64,000 nt of DNA, from assembly GCF_000427885.1 (NCBI RefSeq), contig NZ_ATYW01000016.1, positions 62,135 through 126,134 on the forward strand, in the 5' to 3' direction. The notes below the pieces were generated by a model. That model saw nothing but the letters and a program-made list of their open reading frames with translations, did no database searches and had not been told where the DNA came from. Of this stretch, positions 42,199-50,466 are shown piece by piece. A program made the position numbers and the translations under genes. This stretch comes from Glycomyces tenuis DSM 44171. GTDB lineage: Bacteria > Actinomycetota > Actinomycetes > Mycobacteriales > Micromonosporaceae. Positions within the stretch are counted from its first letter, which is position 1, and each line of letters opens with the position of its first letter.

Positions 42199-43194
42199 AT
42201 GGAGTTTCGTCATCTCGGCCGTTCCGGCCTCGTCATCTCTGAACTGACTTACGGCAACTGGATCACCCACGGCGGGCAGGTCGAGGAGGACGCGGCGATC
42301 GCCTGCGTCCAGGCCGCACTCGAGGAGGGCATCACCACCTTCGACACCGCCGACGTCTACGCCCAGGGCGCCGCCGAGGAGGTCCTCGGACGGGCCCTCA
42401 AGAGCGAGCGGCGCGACGGCCTGGAGATCTTCACGAAGGTCTACTGGCCGATGGGCGAGGGCAGGAACGACCGCGGCCTGGGCGCCAAGCACATCAAGGA
42501 GTCCATCGACAACTCCCTGCGGCGGCTCCAGACCGACCGGGTCGAGCTCTACCAGGCCCACCGCTACGACTACGAGACGCCGCTCGAGGAGACCATGCAG
42601 GCCTTCGCCGACGTCGTCCGCGCCGGGAAGGCGCACTACATCGGCGTCAGCGAGTGGACCGCCGACCAGATCCGGCGCGGCCACGCCCTGGCCCAGGACC
42701 TGAAGATCCAGCTGGTCTCCAGCCAGCCGCAGTACTCGCCGCTGTGGCGGGTCATCGAGGACGAGGTCATCCCCGCCTGCGAGGAGCTGGGCATCGGCCA
42801 GATCGTGTGGTCCCCGCTCGCCGGCGGCGTCCTGACCGGCAAGTACAAGCCCGGACAGGCCGCCCCCGAGGGCTCGCGCGGCGCCGACCCCAAGTACAGC
42901 CACTTCGTCAAGGGCTGGCTGGAGGACGACGTCCTCGAGCGCGTCCAGCAGCTCGTCCCGGTCGCCGAGGAGGCGGGCCTGAGCCTGCCGCAGCTGGCGC
43001 TCGCGTGGGTGCTCCAGCAGTCGAACGTCTCGGCCGCGATCATCGGCGCCACCCGCCCCGAGCAGGTCAAGGGCAACGTCAAGGCCGCGGGCGTCAAGCT
43101 CGACGCCGAGGTCTACGAGAAGGTCAACGAGGTCCTCGACCCGGTCTCGATCAAGGACCCGAAGAAGACGCAGAGCCCCAAGCCGCGTCCGTAG
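42199..43194 (+). CDS. Aldo/keto reductase, potassium-channel beta-subunit-like
   Basis: 331 residues of the AKR fold. It starts MEFRHLGRSGLVISELTYGNW; the catalytic Asp is in TFDTADVYAQGAAEEVLG, the Lys in LEIFTKVYWPMG and the His in YQAHRYDYETP; the NADPH-binding end includes AIIGATRPEQVKGNV. It reduces aldehydes or ketones with NADPH; the physiological substrate is unknown. ATG at 42199 is preferred over 42193 because of the promoter position. Single-gene unit. Confidence 0.93.
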   Translation: MEFRHLGRSGLVISELTYGNWITHGGQVEEDAAIACVQAALEEGITTFDTADVYAQGAAEEVLGRALKSERRDGLEIFTKVYWPMGEGRNDRGLGAKHIKESIDNSLRRLQTDRVELYQAHRYDYETPLEETMQAFADVVRAGKAHYIGVSEWTADQIRRGHALAQDLKIQLVSSQPQYSPLWRVIEDEVIPACEELGIGQIVWSPLAGGVLTGKYKPGQAAPEGSRGADPKYSHFVKGWLEDDVLERVQQLVPVAEEAGLSLPQLALAWVLQQSNVSAAIIGATRPEQVKGNVKAAGVKLDAEVYEKVNEVLDPVSIKDPKKTQSPKPRP

Positions 43195-43207
43195 GGAACC
43201 GGCGTCG

Positions 43208-44152
43208 TCAGGCGGCGAGAGCCGTCGCCCGTTCCAGCAGATCGGGATCGGCCGCATCGAGCCACTCGATGCGGCCGTCCCTTTTGAACCAGGAGCGCTG
43301 GCGGCGCACGAAGCGGCGCGTGCCCTGCACGGTGCGGCGGAACGCCTCGGCCTCGTCGTATTCGCCTGCCAGGTGGCAGAGCACTTCCTTGTAGCCGAGC
43401 GCCCGCGAAGCGGTGCGGCCCTCGCGCAGCCCTTCGGCCTCGAGGCGGCGGACCTCGTCCACCAGCCCGTCCTCCCACATGGCCTCGACGCGGCGCTCGA
43501 TGCGCTCGTCGAGCACGGCGGTGTCGAGGTCGACGCCGATGCGCACCGCCTCGTAGTGGGCCTTCGGCTCGGGCAGCGTGGCGGTGAACGAGCCGGTGAG
43601 CTCGACGACCTCCAGCGCGCGCACCACGCGCCGCCCGTTCGAGGGCAGGATGGCCCGCGCGGCGGCCGGGTCGGCCCGGCGCAGCCGCTCCCACAGCGCG
43701 GCGGGGCCCTCGCGCTCCAGTTCGGCCTCCAGGCGGGCCCTGATCTCGGGATCGGTGCCGGGGAAGTCCATCTCGTCCAGCGCGGCCTGCACGTACAGCC
43801 CGGAGCCGCCGACCAGCAGCGGCGTCTTGCCGCGGGCGGCGATGTCCTCGACGGCGCTCCGCGCGAGCTCCTGGTAGCGGACGACGTCGGCGCCCTCGGT
43901 GACGTCGAGGACGTCGAAGACGTGGTGGGGGATGCCGCGGCGCTCGGCGTCGGTGATCTTGGCGGTGCCGATGTCCATCCCGCGGTACAGCTGCATCGAG
44001 TCGGCGTTGACCACCTCCCCGGCCAGGGCCTCGGCCAGAGCGACCGAGAGCGCCGTCTTCCCGGCCGCGGTAGGGCCTACTACCGCGATCACCCTCGGCT
44101 GTAGGGTGGGGGTACCGCCGCCGCCCTCATGGCGAAGCTCGGGAGCCATCAT
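43208..44152 (-). CDS. miaA: tRNA dimethylallyltransferase
   Basis: Up to 314 residues. MiaA adds the dimethylallyl group to A37 of tRNAs reading U-starting codons. The P-loop VVGPTAAGKTALSVALAE, the DSMQLYRGMDIGTAKIT motif and the basic end (RTVQGTRRFVRRQRSWFKR) are present. The family usually starts just before the P-loop. The ATG at 44152 has a weak GAGG and would encode a hairpin-repeat copy as residues 2-9; GTG at 44092 (VIAVVG start) is the alternative. miaB, the next enzyme on the same base, is at 51.9 kb. Confidence 0.93.
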   Translation of the reverse strand: MMAPELRHEGGGGTPTLQPRVIAVVGPTAAGKTALSVALAEALAGEVVNADSMQLYRGMDIGTAKITDAERRGIPHHVFDVLDVTEGADVVRYQELARSAVEDIAARGKTPLLVGGSGLYVQAALDEMDFPGTDPEIRARLEAELEREGPAALWERLRRADPAAARAILPSNGRRVVRALEVVELTGSFTATLPEPKAHYEAVRIGVDLDTAVLDERIERRVEAMWEDGLVDEVRRLEAEGLREGRTASRALGYKEVLCHLAGEYDEAEAFRRTVQGTRRFVRRQRSWFKRDGRIEWLDAADPDLLERATALAA

Positions 44153-44181
44153 CTGGCCTCATGGCGAAACTTGCGAGCCAT
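44129..44181. repeat. Dispersed hairpin repeats, copies 5 and 6, in tandem
   Basis: Two copies 32 bp apart (44129-44149 and 44161-44181) have ATGGC/GCCAT arms around 11-base cores (minus strand TCCCGAGCTTC and TCGCAAGTTTC). They match the copies at 18247, 26343, 26377 and 35528 in core, with A-T/T-A in place of the C-G pair next to the GGC/GCC. They flank and overlap the annotated miaA start. Confidence 0.7.
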
Positions 44182-44326
44182 AACTCGGCACCGTCCAACT
44201 GAATACCCCTTCGGTTCGAGTGGGCGGGCGGGTGGGCCCGACCCGATGTCGACCGGGCCGCACCATTTGGCACCGTTCGTCCTTCGAGGTGGACGGCCCC
44301 GGCTGGCAGCGACCCGGCAACCACCG

Positions 44327-44350
44327 TAAGGTACGGGAATACGTCCCTTA
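44327..44350. promoter_or_regulatory. Inverted repeat before the DUF349 gene
   Basis: TAAGG/CCTTA ends and internal ACG/CGT arms give an eight-pair imperfect palindrome, 30 bases before the DUF349 start. It may be an operator or leader hairpin. The rest of 44182-44326 shows nothing else. Confidence 0.35.
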
Positions 44351-44379
44351 GTTCGTGTGAAGGATTTGAGATTACCGCG

Positions 44380-45597
44380 ATGAGTGACCTCGGAGACTGG
44401 ACCCGCTTCGGCCGCATCGACGCCGATGGCACGGTCTACGTGAAAACCTCCTCCGGCGAGCGCGCGGTCGGCTCCTGGCAGGCCGGCTCCTCCGACGAGG
44501 GGCTCGCGCACTTCGCGCGCAAGTACGCCGACCTGGTGGTCGAAGTCGATCTCATCGCCGCGCGCCTGAATTCGGACTCGGCGGACGTGGAGCAGGCCGC
44601 GGCGCAGCTGCGCAAGCTCCGGGAGAGCCTGGACACGGCCGCCGTCGTCGGTGACGTCGACGCGCTCGGCAACCGGCTCGACGAGCTGTCCAAGCACGCC
44701 GAGGACCGCGTCGGCGAGTTCAAGGCCGCCAAGGACGCCGAGCGGGCCGAGGCGGTCGCCGCCAAGGAGGCGCTCGTCGCCGAGGCCGAGGAGCTGGCCA
44801 AGCGCGACAGCCACTGGAAGGCCTCGGGGCAGCGGTTCGGCGAGATGGTCGAGGAGTGGAAGTCGATCCACGGGGTCGACCGCAAGACCGACCAGAAGCT
44901 GTGGCGCCGCTTCTCGGCCGCCCGCGACACGTTCACCAGGCACCGCGGCGCGTACTTCTCGCAGCTCGACGCCGAGCGGAAGGTGATCGCCGCCAAGAAG
45001 GAAGAGCTGATCGCCGCCGCCGAGGAGCTGTCCACCTCGACCGACTGGGGCCCGACGGCCGACAGGCTCAAGGCGCTCATGGCCGAGTGGAAAGAGGCCG
45101 GGCGGCTCGCCCCCGACGCCGAGCAGAAGGCCTGGAAGCGGTTCAGGGCCGCCCAGGACGTGTTCTTCAACGCCCGCTCAGAGGTCTTCTCGGCCCGCGA
45201 CGCGGAGCTGGAGGCCAACCAGGCCGTCAAGGAAGAGCTGCTCAAGCGCGCCGAAGCGCTGGACATCGCGAGCGACCCGAAGGCCGCGCAGGCCGCGTTC
45301 CGGGAGATCCAGGGCAGCTGGCACGACACCGGCGCCGTCCCGCGCAAGAACCAGGCGAAGCTCCAGCGGCGGCTGCGGGCCGTCGAGGACAAGCTGCGCG
45401 AGGCGCTGGACACGGCGTGGCGGAAGGTCCCCGTCGAGGAGAACCCGCTGCTGCTCCAGATGAAGCAGCAGGTGGCCGAGGCCGAGGAGAAGCTCGAGCG
45501 CGCGAAGGCCGACGGCGACGCCGGCCGCATCAAGAAGGCCGAGGCGGACCTGGCGGGCAAGCGGCAGTTCCTGGAGCTTGCGGAAGGAACCAAGTAG
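44380..45597 (+). CDS. DUF349 helical-repeat protein
   Basis: 405 residues. After an N-terminal beta-like part (GDWTRFGRIDADGTVYVK), the protein is a chain of DUF349 three-helix repeats: W-x5-RF-x-EMVEEWKSI near residue 145, WGPTADRLKALMAEWKEAG near 222 and WHDTGAVPRKNQAKLQRRL near 310. It is highly charged, soluble and likely coiled-coil. DUF349 proteins are common in actinobacteria; the function is not established. The last eight codons (LELAEGTK) are the first unit of a 33-bp tandem array that continues beyond the stop. Confidence 0.88.
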   Translation: MSDLGDWTRFGRIDADGTVYVKTSSGERAVGSWQAGSSDEGLAHFARKYADLVVEVDLIAARLNSDSADVEQAAAQLRKLRESLDTAAVVGDVDALGNRLDELSKHAEDRVGEFKAAKDAERAEAVAAKEALVAEAEELAKRDSHWKASGQRFGEMVEEWKSIHGVDRKTDQKLWRRFSAARDTFTRHRGAYFSQLDAERKVIAAKKEELIAAAEELSTSTDWGPTADRLKALMAEWKEAGRLAPDAEQKAWKRFRAAQDVFFNARSEVFSARDAELEANQAVKEELLKRAEALDIASDPKAAQAAFREIQGSWHDTGAVPRKNQAKLQRRLRAVEDKLREALDTAWRKVPVEENPLLLQMKQQVAEAEEKLERAKADGDAGRIKKAEADLAGKRQFLELAEGTK

Positions 45598-45735
45598 CAC
45601 AGCCTGGAGCTTGCGGAAGGAACCAAGTAGCACAGCCTGGAGCTTGCGGAAGGAACCAAGTAGCACAGCCTGGAGCTTGCGGAAGGAACGAAGCAGCACA
45701 GCCTGGAGCTTGCGGAGGGAACCACGTAAGGCGGC
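45571..45735 (+). repeat. 33-bp tandem repeat, five copies, starting inside the DUF349 gene
   Basis: Copies begin at 45571, 45604, 45637, 45670 and 45703. The period is a multiple of three and all copies share the reading frame of the gene. Copies 1-3 end LELAEGTK with a TAG stop; copy 4 has CAG in place of TAG; copy 5 ends in TAA. The array therefore looks like an amplified C-terminal coding unit. Confidence 0.9.
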
Positions 45736-45808
45736 ATGAAGCTCGCTGAGAGTGCCGTCCAGATCACTCGAGACTTCCGCGAAAATCTGGATAATGGAAG
45801 AGCTACAA

Positions 45809-45840
45809 CGGCGTGGACTGTACGGTTCACGCCGCTTTTT
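45809..45840 (+). terminator. Rho-independent terminator with T-tract
   Basis: CGGCGTG (45809-45815) pairs with CACGCCG (45828-45834) and CTTTTT follows at once. It is the clearest T-tract plus-strand terminator in the window and ends the DUF349 message after the tandem repeats. Confidence 0.75.
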
Positions 45841-45854
45841 CGATGTGTTCAGCA

Positions 45855-45876
45855 CTGTGAGGGACGATGCTCACAG
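45855..45876. promoter_or_regulatory. Inverted repeat before the phosphatase gene
   Basis: CTGTGAG and CTCACAG form a perfect 7-bp inverted repeat with an 8-base spacer, 48 bases before the phosphatase start. It can be an operator or a leader hairpin. Confidence 0.4.
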
Positions 45877-45923
45877 CGCCGCAGCGCCGACAGGTGCCAC
45901 CCCGCCGACAGGAAGGCAGCCAT

Positions 45924-46667
45924 ATGACCTTGGAAACCCTCCCGCAGCAGTTTCTCCCCACCGAGCAGATCTTCAATCTCCGCGACATCGGCGGCCTCGA
46001 CGCCGCCGACGGCAAGAAGGTCAAGACCGGCCGGGTCTTCCGCTCCGACAACTTCGGCCAGGCCACCGACGCCGACATGGAGTACGTCGTCGGCGAGCTG
46101 GGCGTGCGCCACGTCATCGACCTGCGCCGCCCCGCCGAGCTCGAGCAGACCGGCCGCTTCCCCGAGGTCGACGGCGTCACGTTCCACCACTTCGAGCTGC
46201 TCCACATCGCCTGGGAGTCGGTCCGGCTCCAGATCTACAACGACTCCCCCGAAGAGCAGGTCGTCAAGTTCCTGCGCCAGCGCTACTCGGGCATGATGGA
46301 GGCCGGCTACCTGGCCATCCGCGACTCGCTCGACGTGATCGCCCTGGGCGAGCCGGTGGTCTTCCACTGCATGGCGGGCAAGGACCGCACCGGGATCGTC
46401 GCGGCGGTCCTGCTCTCGCTCCTCGGCGTCGACGATGAGGACGTCGCGGCCGACTATGCCCTGTCCAATGTGGGCATAGACCGGTGGCGGGCGTGGCGGG
46501 ACGCCAACATCGGCAAGCCCACCGTCGACCGCGGTCTGCGCACTCCGGCGGAGGCCATGCGCCAGACCATCGAGGAGATGAACTCGCGCTTCGGTTCGCT
46601 CGAGGCCTATGCCGAGGCCATCGGCTTCACCAAGGCCGACCGACTCCGCGAGCTGCTGCTGGAGTGA
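45924..46667 (+). CDS. Tyrosine/lipid phosphatase (PTP-loop, Y_phosphatase3-like)
   Basis: 247 residues. The active-site loop is FHCMAGKDRTGIV (CX5R, Cys about residue 148), and the upstream INLRDIGGLDAADGKKVKTG and VIDLRRPAELEQ motifs are those of MptpB-like phosphatases, which accept phosphotyrosine and phosphoinositides. No secretion signal is visible. ATG at 45924 has AGGAAGG upstream. It stands alone between the DUF349 gene and the ABC exporter. Confidence 0.9.
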   Translation: MTLETLPQQFLPTEQIFNLRDIGGLDAADGKKVKTGRVFRSDNFGQATDADMEYVVGELGVRHVIDLRRPAELEQTGRFPEVDGVTFHHFELLHIAWESVRLQIYNDSPEEQVVKFLRQRYSGMMEAGYLAIRDSLDVIALGEPVVFHCMAGKDRTGIVAAVLLSLLGVDDEDVAADYALSNVGIDRWRAWRDANIGKPTVDRGLRTPAEAMRQTIEEMNSRFGSLEAYAEAIGFTKADRLRELLLE

Positions 46668-46732
46668 GCGGGCGGCGTCGAAGTCGTTCCCGATGAGCGG
46701 GGACCACGAGTGACCGAGCTCGCACAATTCAA

Positions 46733-46748
46733 CTAGCCGCACGGCTAG
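46733..46748. terminator. Hairpin after the phosphatase gene
   Basis: CTAGCCG and CGGCTAG form a perfect 7-bp stem around CA, 66 bases past the phosphatase stop. It may terminate that message or serve as a second operator for the exporter. Confidence 0.4.
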
Positions 46749-46756
46749 AAAATCGC

Positions 46757-46795
46757 TTGCCGCTTGTCACCGGGCCACCGTACGGTGGCCTGGTG
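46757..46795 (+). promoter_or_regulatory. Promoter with 18-bp palindromic operator for the ABC exporter
   Basis: TTGCCG (46757-46762), an 18-base spacer and TACGGT (46781-46786) form a promoter; the GTG start at 46793 follows six bases after the -10. GGCCACCGTACGGTGGCC (46773-46790) is a perfect 18-bp palindrome covering the -10, so a bound dimer would block transcription. Confidence 0.65.
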
Positions 46796-48598
46796 GGTTC
46801 AGTGCGCGCTACATCTCCAGAACAGTCCGACATCGACGATCCGAGTTCCCGCCCAACGGCCCTGACGAACCTGTGGAGGATGCGGCAGTACCTCCGCCCC
46901 TACCGCTTCCGCCTTGGAGCACTATGGACGATGGTGCTCCTCAACATCGCCGCCGGGCTCTCCGTGCCGCCCCTGGTCGGCGCCGCCATCGACGGCCCCA
47001 TCACCGACGGCGACCTCGACGCCCTGTGGGTCTTCATCGGCGCCATCGCCGCCGTGGGCGCCCTCGACGCCCTGCTCAACCTCGTGCGGCGCTACTTCCA
47101 GACCGCGACGGCCATGGCCATCGAAGCGGACATCCGCAACGTCATCTACGAGCACCTCCAGCGGCTCCACACTGGCTTCCACGACCAGTGGCAGACCGGC
47201 CAGCTGCTCTCGCGCATCACCGTCGACCTGGGCATGATCCGCCGCTTCTTCGCCGGTGGCCTGGTCTTCGCCATCAGCTCCACCGGGATGATCACGATCA
47301 TCATGGCGCAGCTGTTCTGGATCGAATGGCGGCTCGCCGTCATCGTCGCCGTCGCGGCCGTGCCGCTGTTCCTCATCGGGCGCGGCTTCTTCAAGAACTT
47401 CCTGCCCGCCGCCCGCGCCGAGCAGGACCAGTCCGGCGAGGTCTCCAGCGCCGCCGAGGAATCGGCCAACGGCATCCGCGCCATCAAGGCCCTCGGGCGC
47501 GGCCCGCTCATGGCCGAGCGCTTCGAGAAGGAGGCCGACAGGCTCCGCGTCCTCGGCGTCCGCAAGAGCCTCATCGCCGCCAAGTCCTGGTCGGCCTTCG
47601 GCGCGATCGCCTCGGCCATGCTTGGAGCGACGCTCGTCATCGGCGCCATCATGGTCGCGAACGGCCAGCTCACGGTCGGCCAGCTCACCGCGTTCATCAT
47701 GCTCCAGCTCAACCTGCTGTGGCCGATCGAGGCCGCGGGCTGGGTCATGGCACACGGCAACGAGGCGATGACCGCCGCCGACCGCGTCTACGAGGTCCTC
47801 GACAGCGAGCCGGCCATCAAGGACCGCCCCGGTGCGAAGGCCGTCGACCGCTCGGCTCTGCGAGGCAAGCTCGCCTTCGAAGGTGTCAGGTTCACCTACG
47901 ACGATGACGAACGCGAGATCCTGCGCGGCGTCGACCTCGACGTCAGACCTGGCGAGACCCTCGCCATCGCGGGCCGGACCGGCTCGGGCAAGACCACGCT
48001 CGTCTCGCTCCCGTCCCGGCTCAACGACCCGACCGCCGGGCGCGTCACCTTGGACGGCACCGACATTCGCGACCTCGAGCTGGCCGGGCTGCGGCGCGTC
48101 GTGACCACCGCGTTCGAAGAGGCCACGCTGTTCTCGATGAGCGTGCGCGAGAACCTCGCGCTCGGGCGGCCCGACGCCGACGAGGCCGACGTCGAGGAGG
48201 CCGTGCGCGTCGCCCAGGCCGAGTTCGTCTACGACCTGCCGTACGGGCTCGACACCCGCATCGGCGAGCAGGGCCTCTCGCTCTCCGGCGGCCAGCGCCA
48301 GCGTCTCGCGCTCGCCCGCGCCGTCGTCGTGCGCCCGGCCGTGCTCGTCCTCGACGACCCGCTCTCGGCCCTCGACGTCCACACCGAGGAACTGGTCGAG
48401 CGCGCCCTCGAACGAGTCCTCCAGGACACCACCGCGCTCGTGGTCGTGCACCGGCCCTCGACCGTGGCGCTCGCCGACCGCGTCGCGCTCCTCCACGAGG
48501 GCCGCATCACGGCGGTCGGCACGCATTCCGAACTGATGCGAACAAGTCCCGAGTACGTCGACGTGCTCTCCGCCGAATCAGAGGAGGTCGCGGCGTGA
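46793..48598 (+). CDS. ABC exporter half-transporter with degenerate Walker B
   Basis: 601 residues: an N-terminal six-helix exporter domain (RMRQYLRPYRFRLGALWTMV to about residue 330) and a C-terminal ABC domain. Walker A is GRTGSGKTTLVSL, the signature is canonical LSGGQRQRLALARA, but Walker B reads VLVLDDPLSALD with Asp where the catalytic Glu belongs; the switch His is in VVVHRPSTV. With the next gene it forms an asymmetric heterodimer. No ATG lies near the N-terminus; GTG at 46793 fits the leaderless promoter, while ATG at 46879 would cut into the first helix. Confidence 0.9.
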   Translation: MGSVRATSPEQSDIDDPSSRPTALTNLWRMRQYLRPYRFRLGALWTMVLLNIAAGLSVPPLVGAAIDGPITDGDLDALWVFIGAIAAVGALDALLNLVRRYFQTATAMAIEADIRNVIYEHLQRLHTGFHDQWQTGQLLSRITVDLGMIRRFFAGGLVFAISSTGMITIIMAQLFWIEWRLAVIVAVAAVPLFLIGRGFFKNFLPAARAEQDQSGEVSSAAEESANGIRAIKALGRGPLMAERFEKEADRLRVLGVRKSLIAAKSWSAFGAIASAMLGATLVIGAIMVANGQLTVGQLTAFIMLQLNLLWPIEAAGWVMAHGNEAMTAADRVYEVLDSEPAIKDRPGAKAVDRSALRGKLAFEGVRFTYDDDEREILRGVDLDVRPGETLAIAGRTGSGKTTLVSLPSRLNDPTAGRVTLDGTDIRDLELAGLRRVVTTAFEEATLFSMSVRENLALGRPDADEADVEEAVRVAQAEFVYDLPYGLDTRIGEQGLSLSGGQRQRLALARAVVVRPAVLVLDDPLSALDVHTEELVERALERVLQDTTALVVVHRPSTVALADRVALLHEGRITAVGTHSELMRTSPEYVDVLSAESEEVAA

Positions 48599-50466
48599 CC
48601 GTTCAGCAGGAGAAGGTGCCGACGCAGCAGGACAGGCACGTCGCCTGGCGCGGCCGCAGCGAGCAGGCCGACGCCGAGCGCACCAGCGCCGAGCTCGACG
48701 ACGCCGAGTCGATCAGGCGGCTGCGCGCCCGCAGCCGGCGGCTCCTGGGGTCGATGATGCGGCCGCACAAGCGGTCCATCGTGTTCCTCGTGTTGATCCT
48801 GGTGGGGCAGAACGTCGCCACCATGGCCACGCCGATCCTCGTCATGTACGGGATCGACCACGGCATCCCGGCGATCAGCGACCACGACGACTACTCGGTG
48901 ATGGTCGCCGTCGGCGCGGCCTTCGCCGCCTGCGCGATCCTCGAATACGTCTGCGTCAGGCTCTACATCGCCCAGTCGGCGAGGGTGGGCAACGCGATGC
49001 TGTACGCGCTGCGCAAGCGGGTGTTCTGGAAGTTCCAGCGCCTGTCGGTCTCGTTCCACGAGCGGTTCACCTCCGGGCGCGTGACGGCGCGCCAGAGCTC
49101 CGACATGGAGTCGATCCGCGAGATGACCGAGAACGGCGTGGACGACCTGGTCCTGGCGGGCATGAACGTCGTGACGATCACCGTCGTCATGCTCGTGATC
49201 GATCCGCTGCTGGCGGCGGTGTCGCTGCTGACGTTCCCGCTCATGCTCGGGCTCGCCAAGTGGTTCAGCCGCGTCTCGGCCGTCGCCTACCGCAAGGCCC
49301 GCGAGACCGTCGCGGTCCTCATCGTCTACTTCGTCGAGTCGATGGGCGGGGTGCGCGCGGTGCAGGCGTACCGGCGCGAGGAGCGCGACCGGGACATCTT
49401 CGGGCGGCTCAACCACGAGAACCGGTTCGCGCAGGCCAAGGGCCACCAGCAGAACGCGATCATGGCCGGCGGCATGAGGGGCATCGGGCACCTGGCGACG
49501 GTCGTGGTGCTGGCGTTCGGCGGCTGGCAGGTCATGATCGGCAACACCGAGGTCGGCGTGCTCGCGGCGTTCCTGCTGTACATGAAGCGGTTCTTCGACC
49601 CGCTGAACGAGCTGGTGCAGTTCTACAACGTGCTCCAGTCGGCCACGGCCGCCCTCGAGAAGCTCTCGGGCGTCATGGACGAGGAGATCGAGGTGGCCGA
49701 GCCCGCCGAGCCCAAGCGGATCGAGCGGCCGAGCGGCGAGATCCGCTTCGACGACGTGCGGTTCCACTACCGGGAGGACCAGGTGGTCCTGCCGGGGTTG
49801 GACCTGCTGATACCCGGCGGGCAGACCGTCGCGCTCGTCGGCGCGACCGGCGCGGGCAAGACCACGATCGCGAAGCTGGTCAGCCGCTTCTACGACCCGA
49901 AGGAGGGCGCGATCTCGCTCGACGGCGTGGACCTGCGCGACCTCGGGGAAGCGGACCTGCGGGCCGGGGTCATCATGATCACTCAGGAGAACTTCCTGTT
50001 CAACGGCACGATCGCCGAGAACATCGAGCTGGGGAGGCCGGGGGCGACGCGCGAGCGGATCGTGGAGGCCGCGAAGGTCGTCGGCGCGCACGAGTTCATC
50101 GAGTCGCTTCCCGACGGCTACGACACGCACGTGCGCAAGCGGGGCGGGCGGCTCTCGGCGGGCCAGCGGCAGCTCGTGGTGTTCGCGCGGGCGTTCCTGG
50201 CCGACCCGCGCGTCCTGATCCTCGACGAGGCGACCTCCTCGCTGGACATCCCTTCGGAGCGGCTGGTGCAGCGGGCGCTGCGCACGATCCTGGCCGACCG
50301 GACGGCGATCATCATCGCGCACCGCCTGTCGACCGTGGAGATCGCCGACCGCGTCCTGGTCCTGGAGTCGGGCCGCATCATCGAGGACGGCCCGCCCGAG
50401 GTCCTCGTCGACTCCGGCGGCGACTACGCCGAACTCCACCGCCAGTGGGAGGCGAGCCTGGTCTAG
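48595..50466 (+). CDS. ABC exporter half-transporter with variant signature
   Basis: 623 residues with the same exporter layout. Walker A is GATGAGKTTIAKL, Walker B is VLILDEATSSLD with the catalytic Glu, the switch His is in IAHRLST, but the signature is LSAGQRQLVVFARA (Ala for the second Gly). GTG at 48595 overlaps the previous stop (GTGA), so the two are coupled. The substrate is probably a drug or lipid. Its stop overlaps that of the convergent methyltransferase in CTAG. Confidence 0.92.
   Translation: MTVQQEKVPTQQDRHVAWRGRSEQADAERTSAELDDAESIRRLRARSRRLLGSMMRPHKRSIVFLVLILVGQNVATMATPILVMYGIDHGIPAISDHDDYSVMVAVGAAFAACAILEYVCVRLYIAQSARVGNAMLYALRKRVFWKFQRLSVSFHERFTSGRVTARQSSDMESIREMTENGVDDLVLAGMNVVTITVVMLVIDPLLAAVSLLTFPLMLGLAKWFSRVSAVAYRKARETVAVLIVYFVESMGGVRAVQAYRREERDRDIFGRLNHENRFAQAKGHQQNAIMAGGMRGIGHLATVVVLAFGGWQVMIGNTEVGVLAAFLLYMKRFFDPLNELVQFYNVLQSATAALEKLSGVMDEEIEVAEPAEPKRIERPSGEIRFDDVRFHYREDQVVLPGLDLLIPGGQTVALVGATGAGKTTIAKLVSRFYDPKEGAISLDGVDLRDLGEADLRAGVIMITQENFLFNGTIAENIELGRPGATRERIVEAAKVVGAHEFIESLPDGYDTHVRKRGGRLSAGQRQLVVFARAFLADPRVLILDEATSSLDIPSERLVQRALRTILADRTAIIIAHRLSTVEIADRVLVLESGRIIEDGPPEVLVDSGGDYAELHRQWEASLV

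Noticed and set aside
45571-45735. CRISPR array
   Set aside because: The five units abut with no unique spacers between them, and the period is coding-frame related; no cas gene is present.
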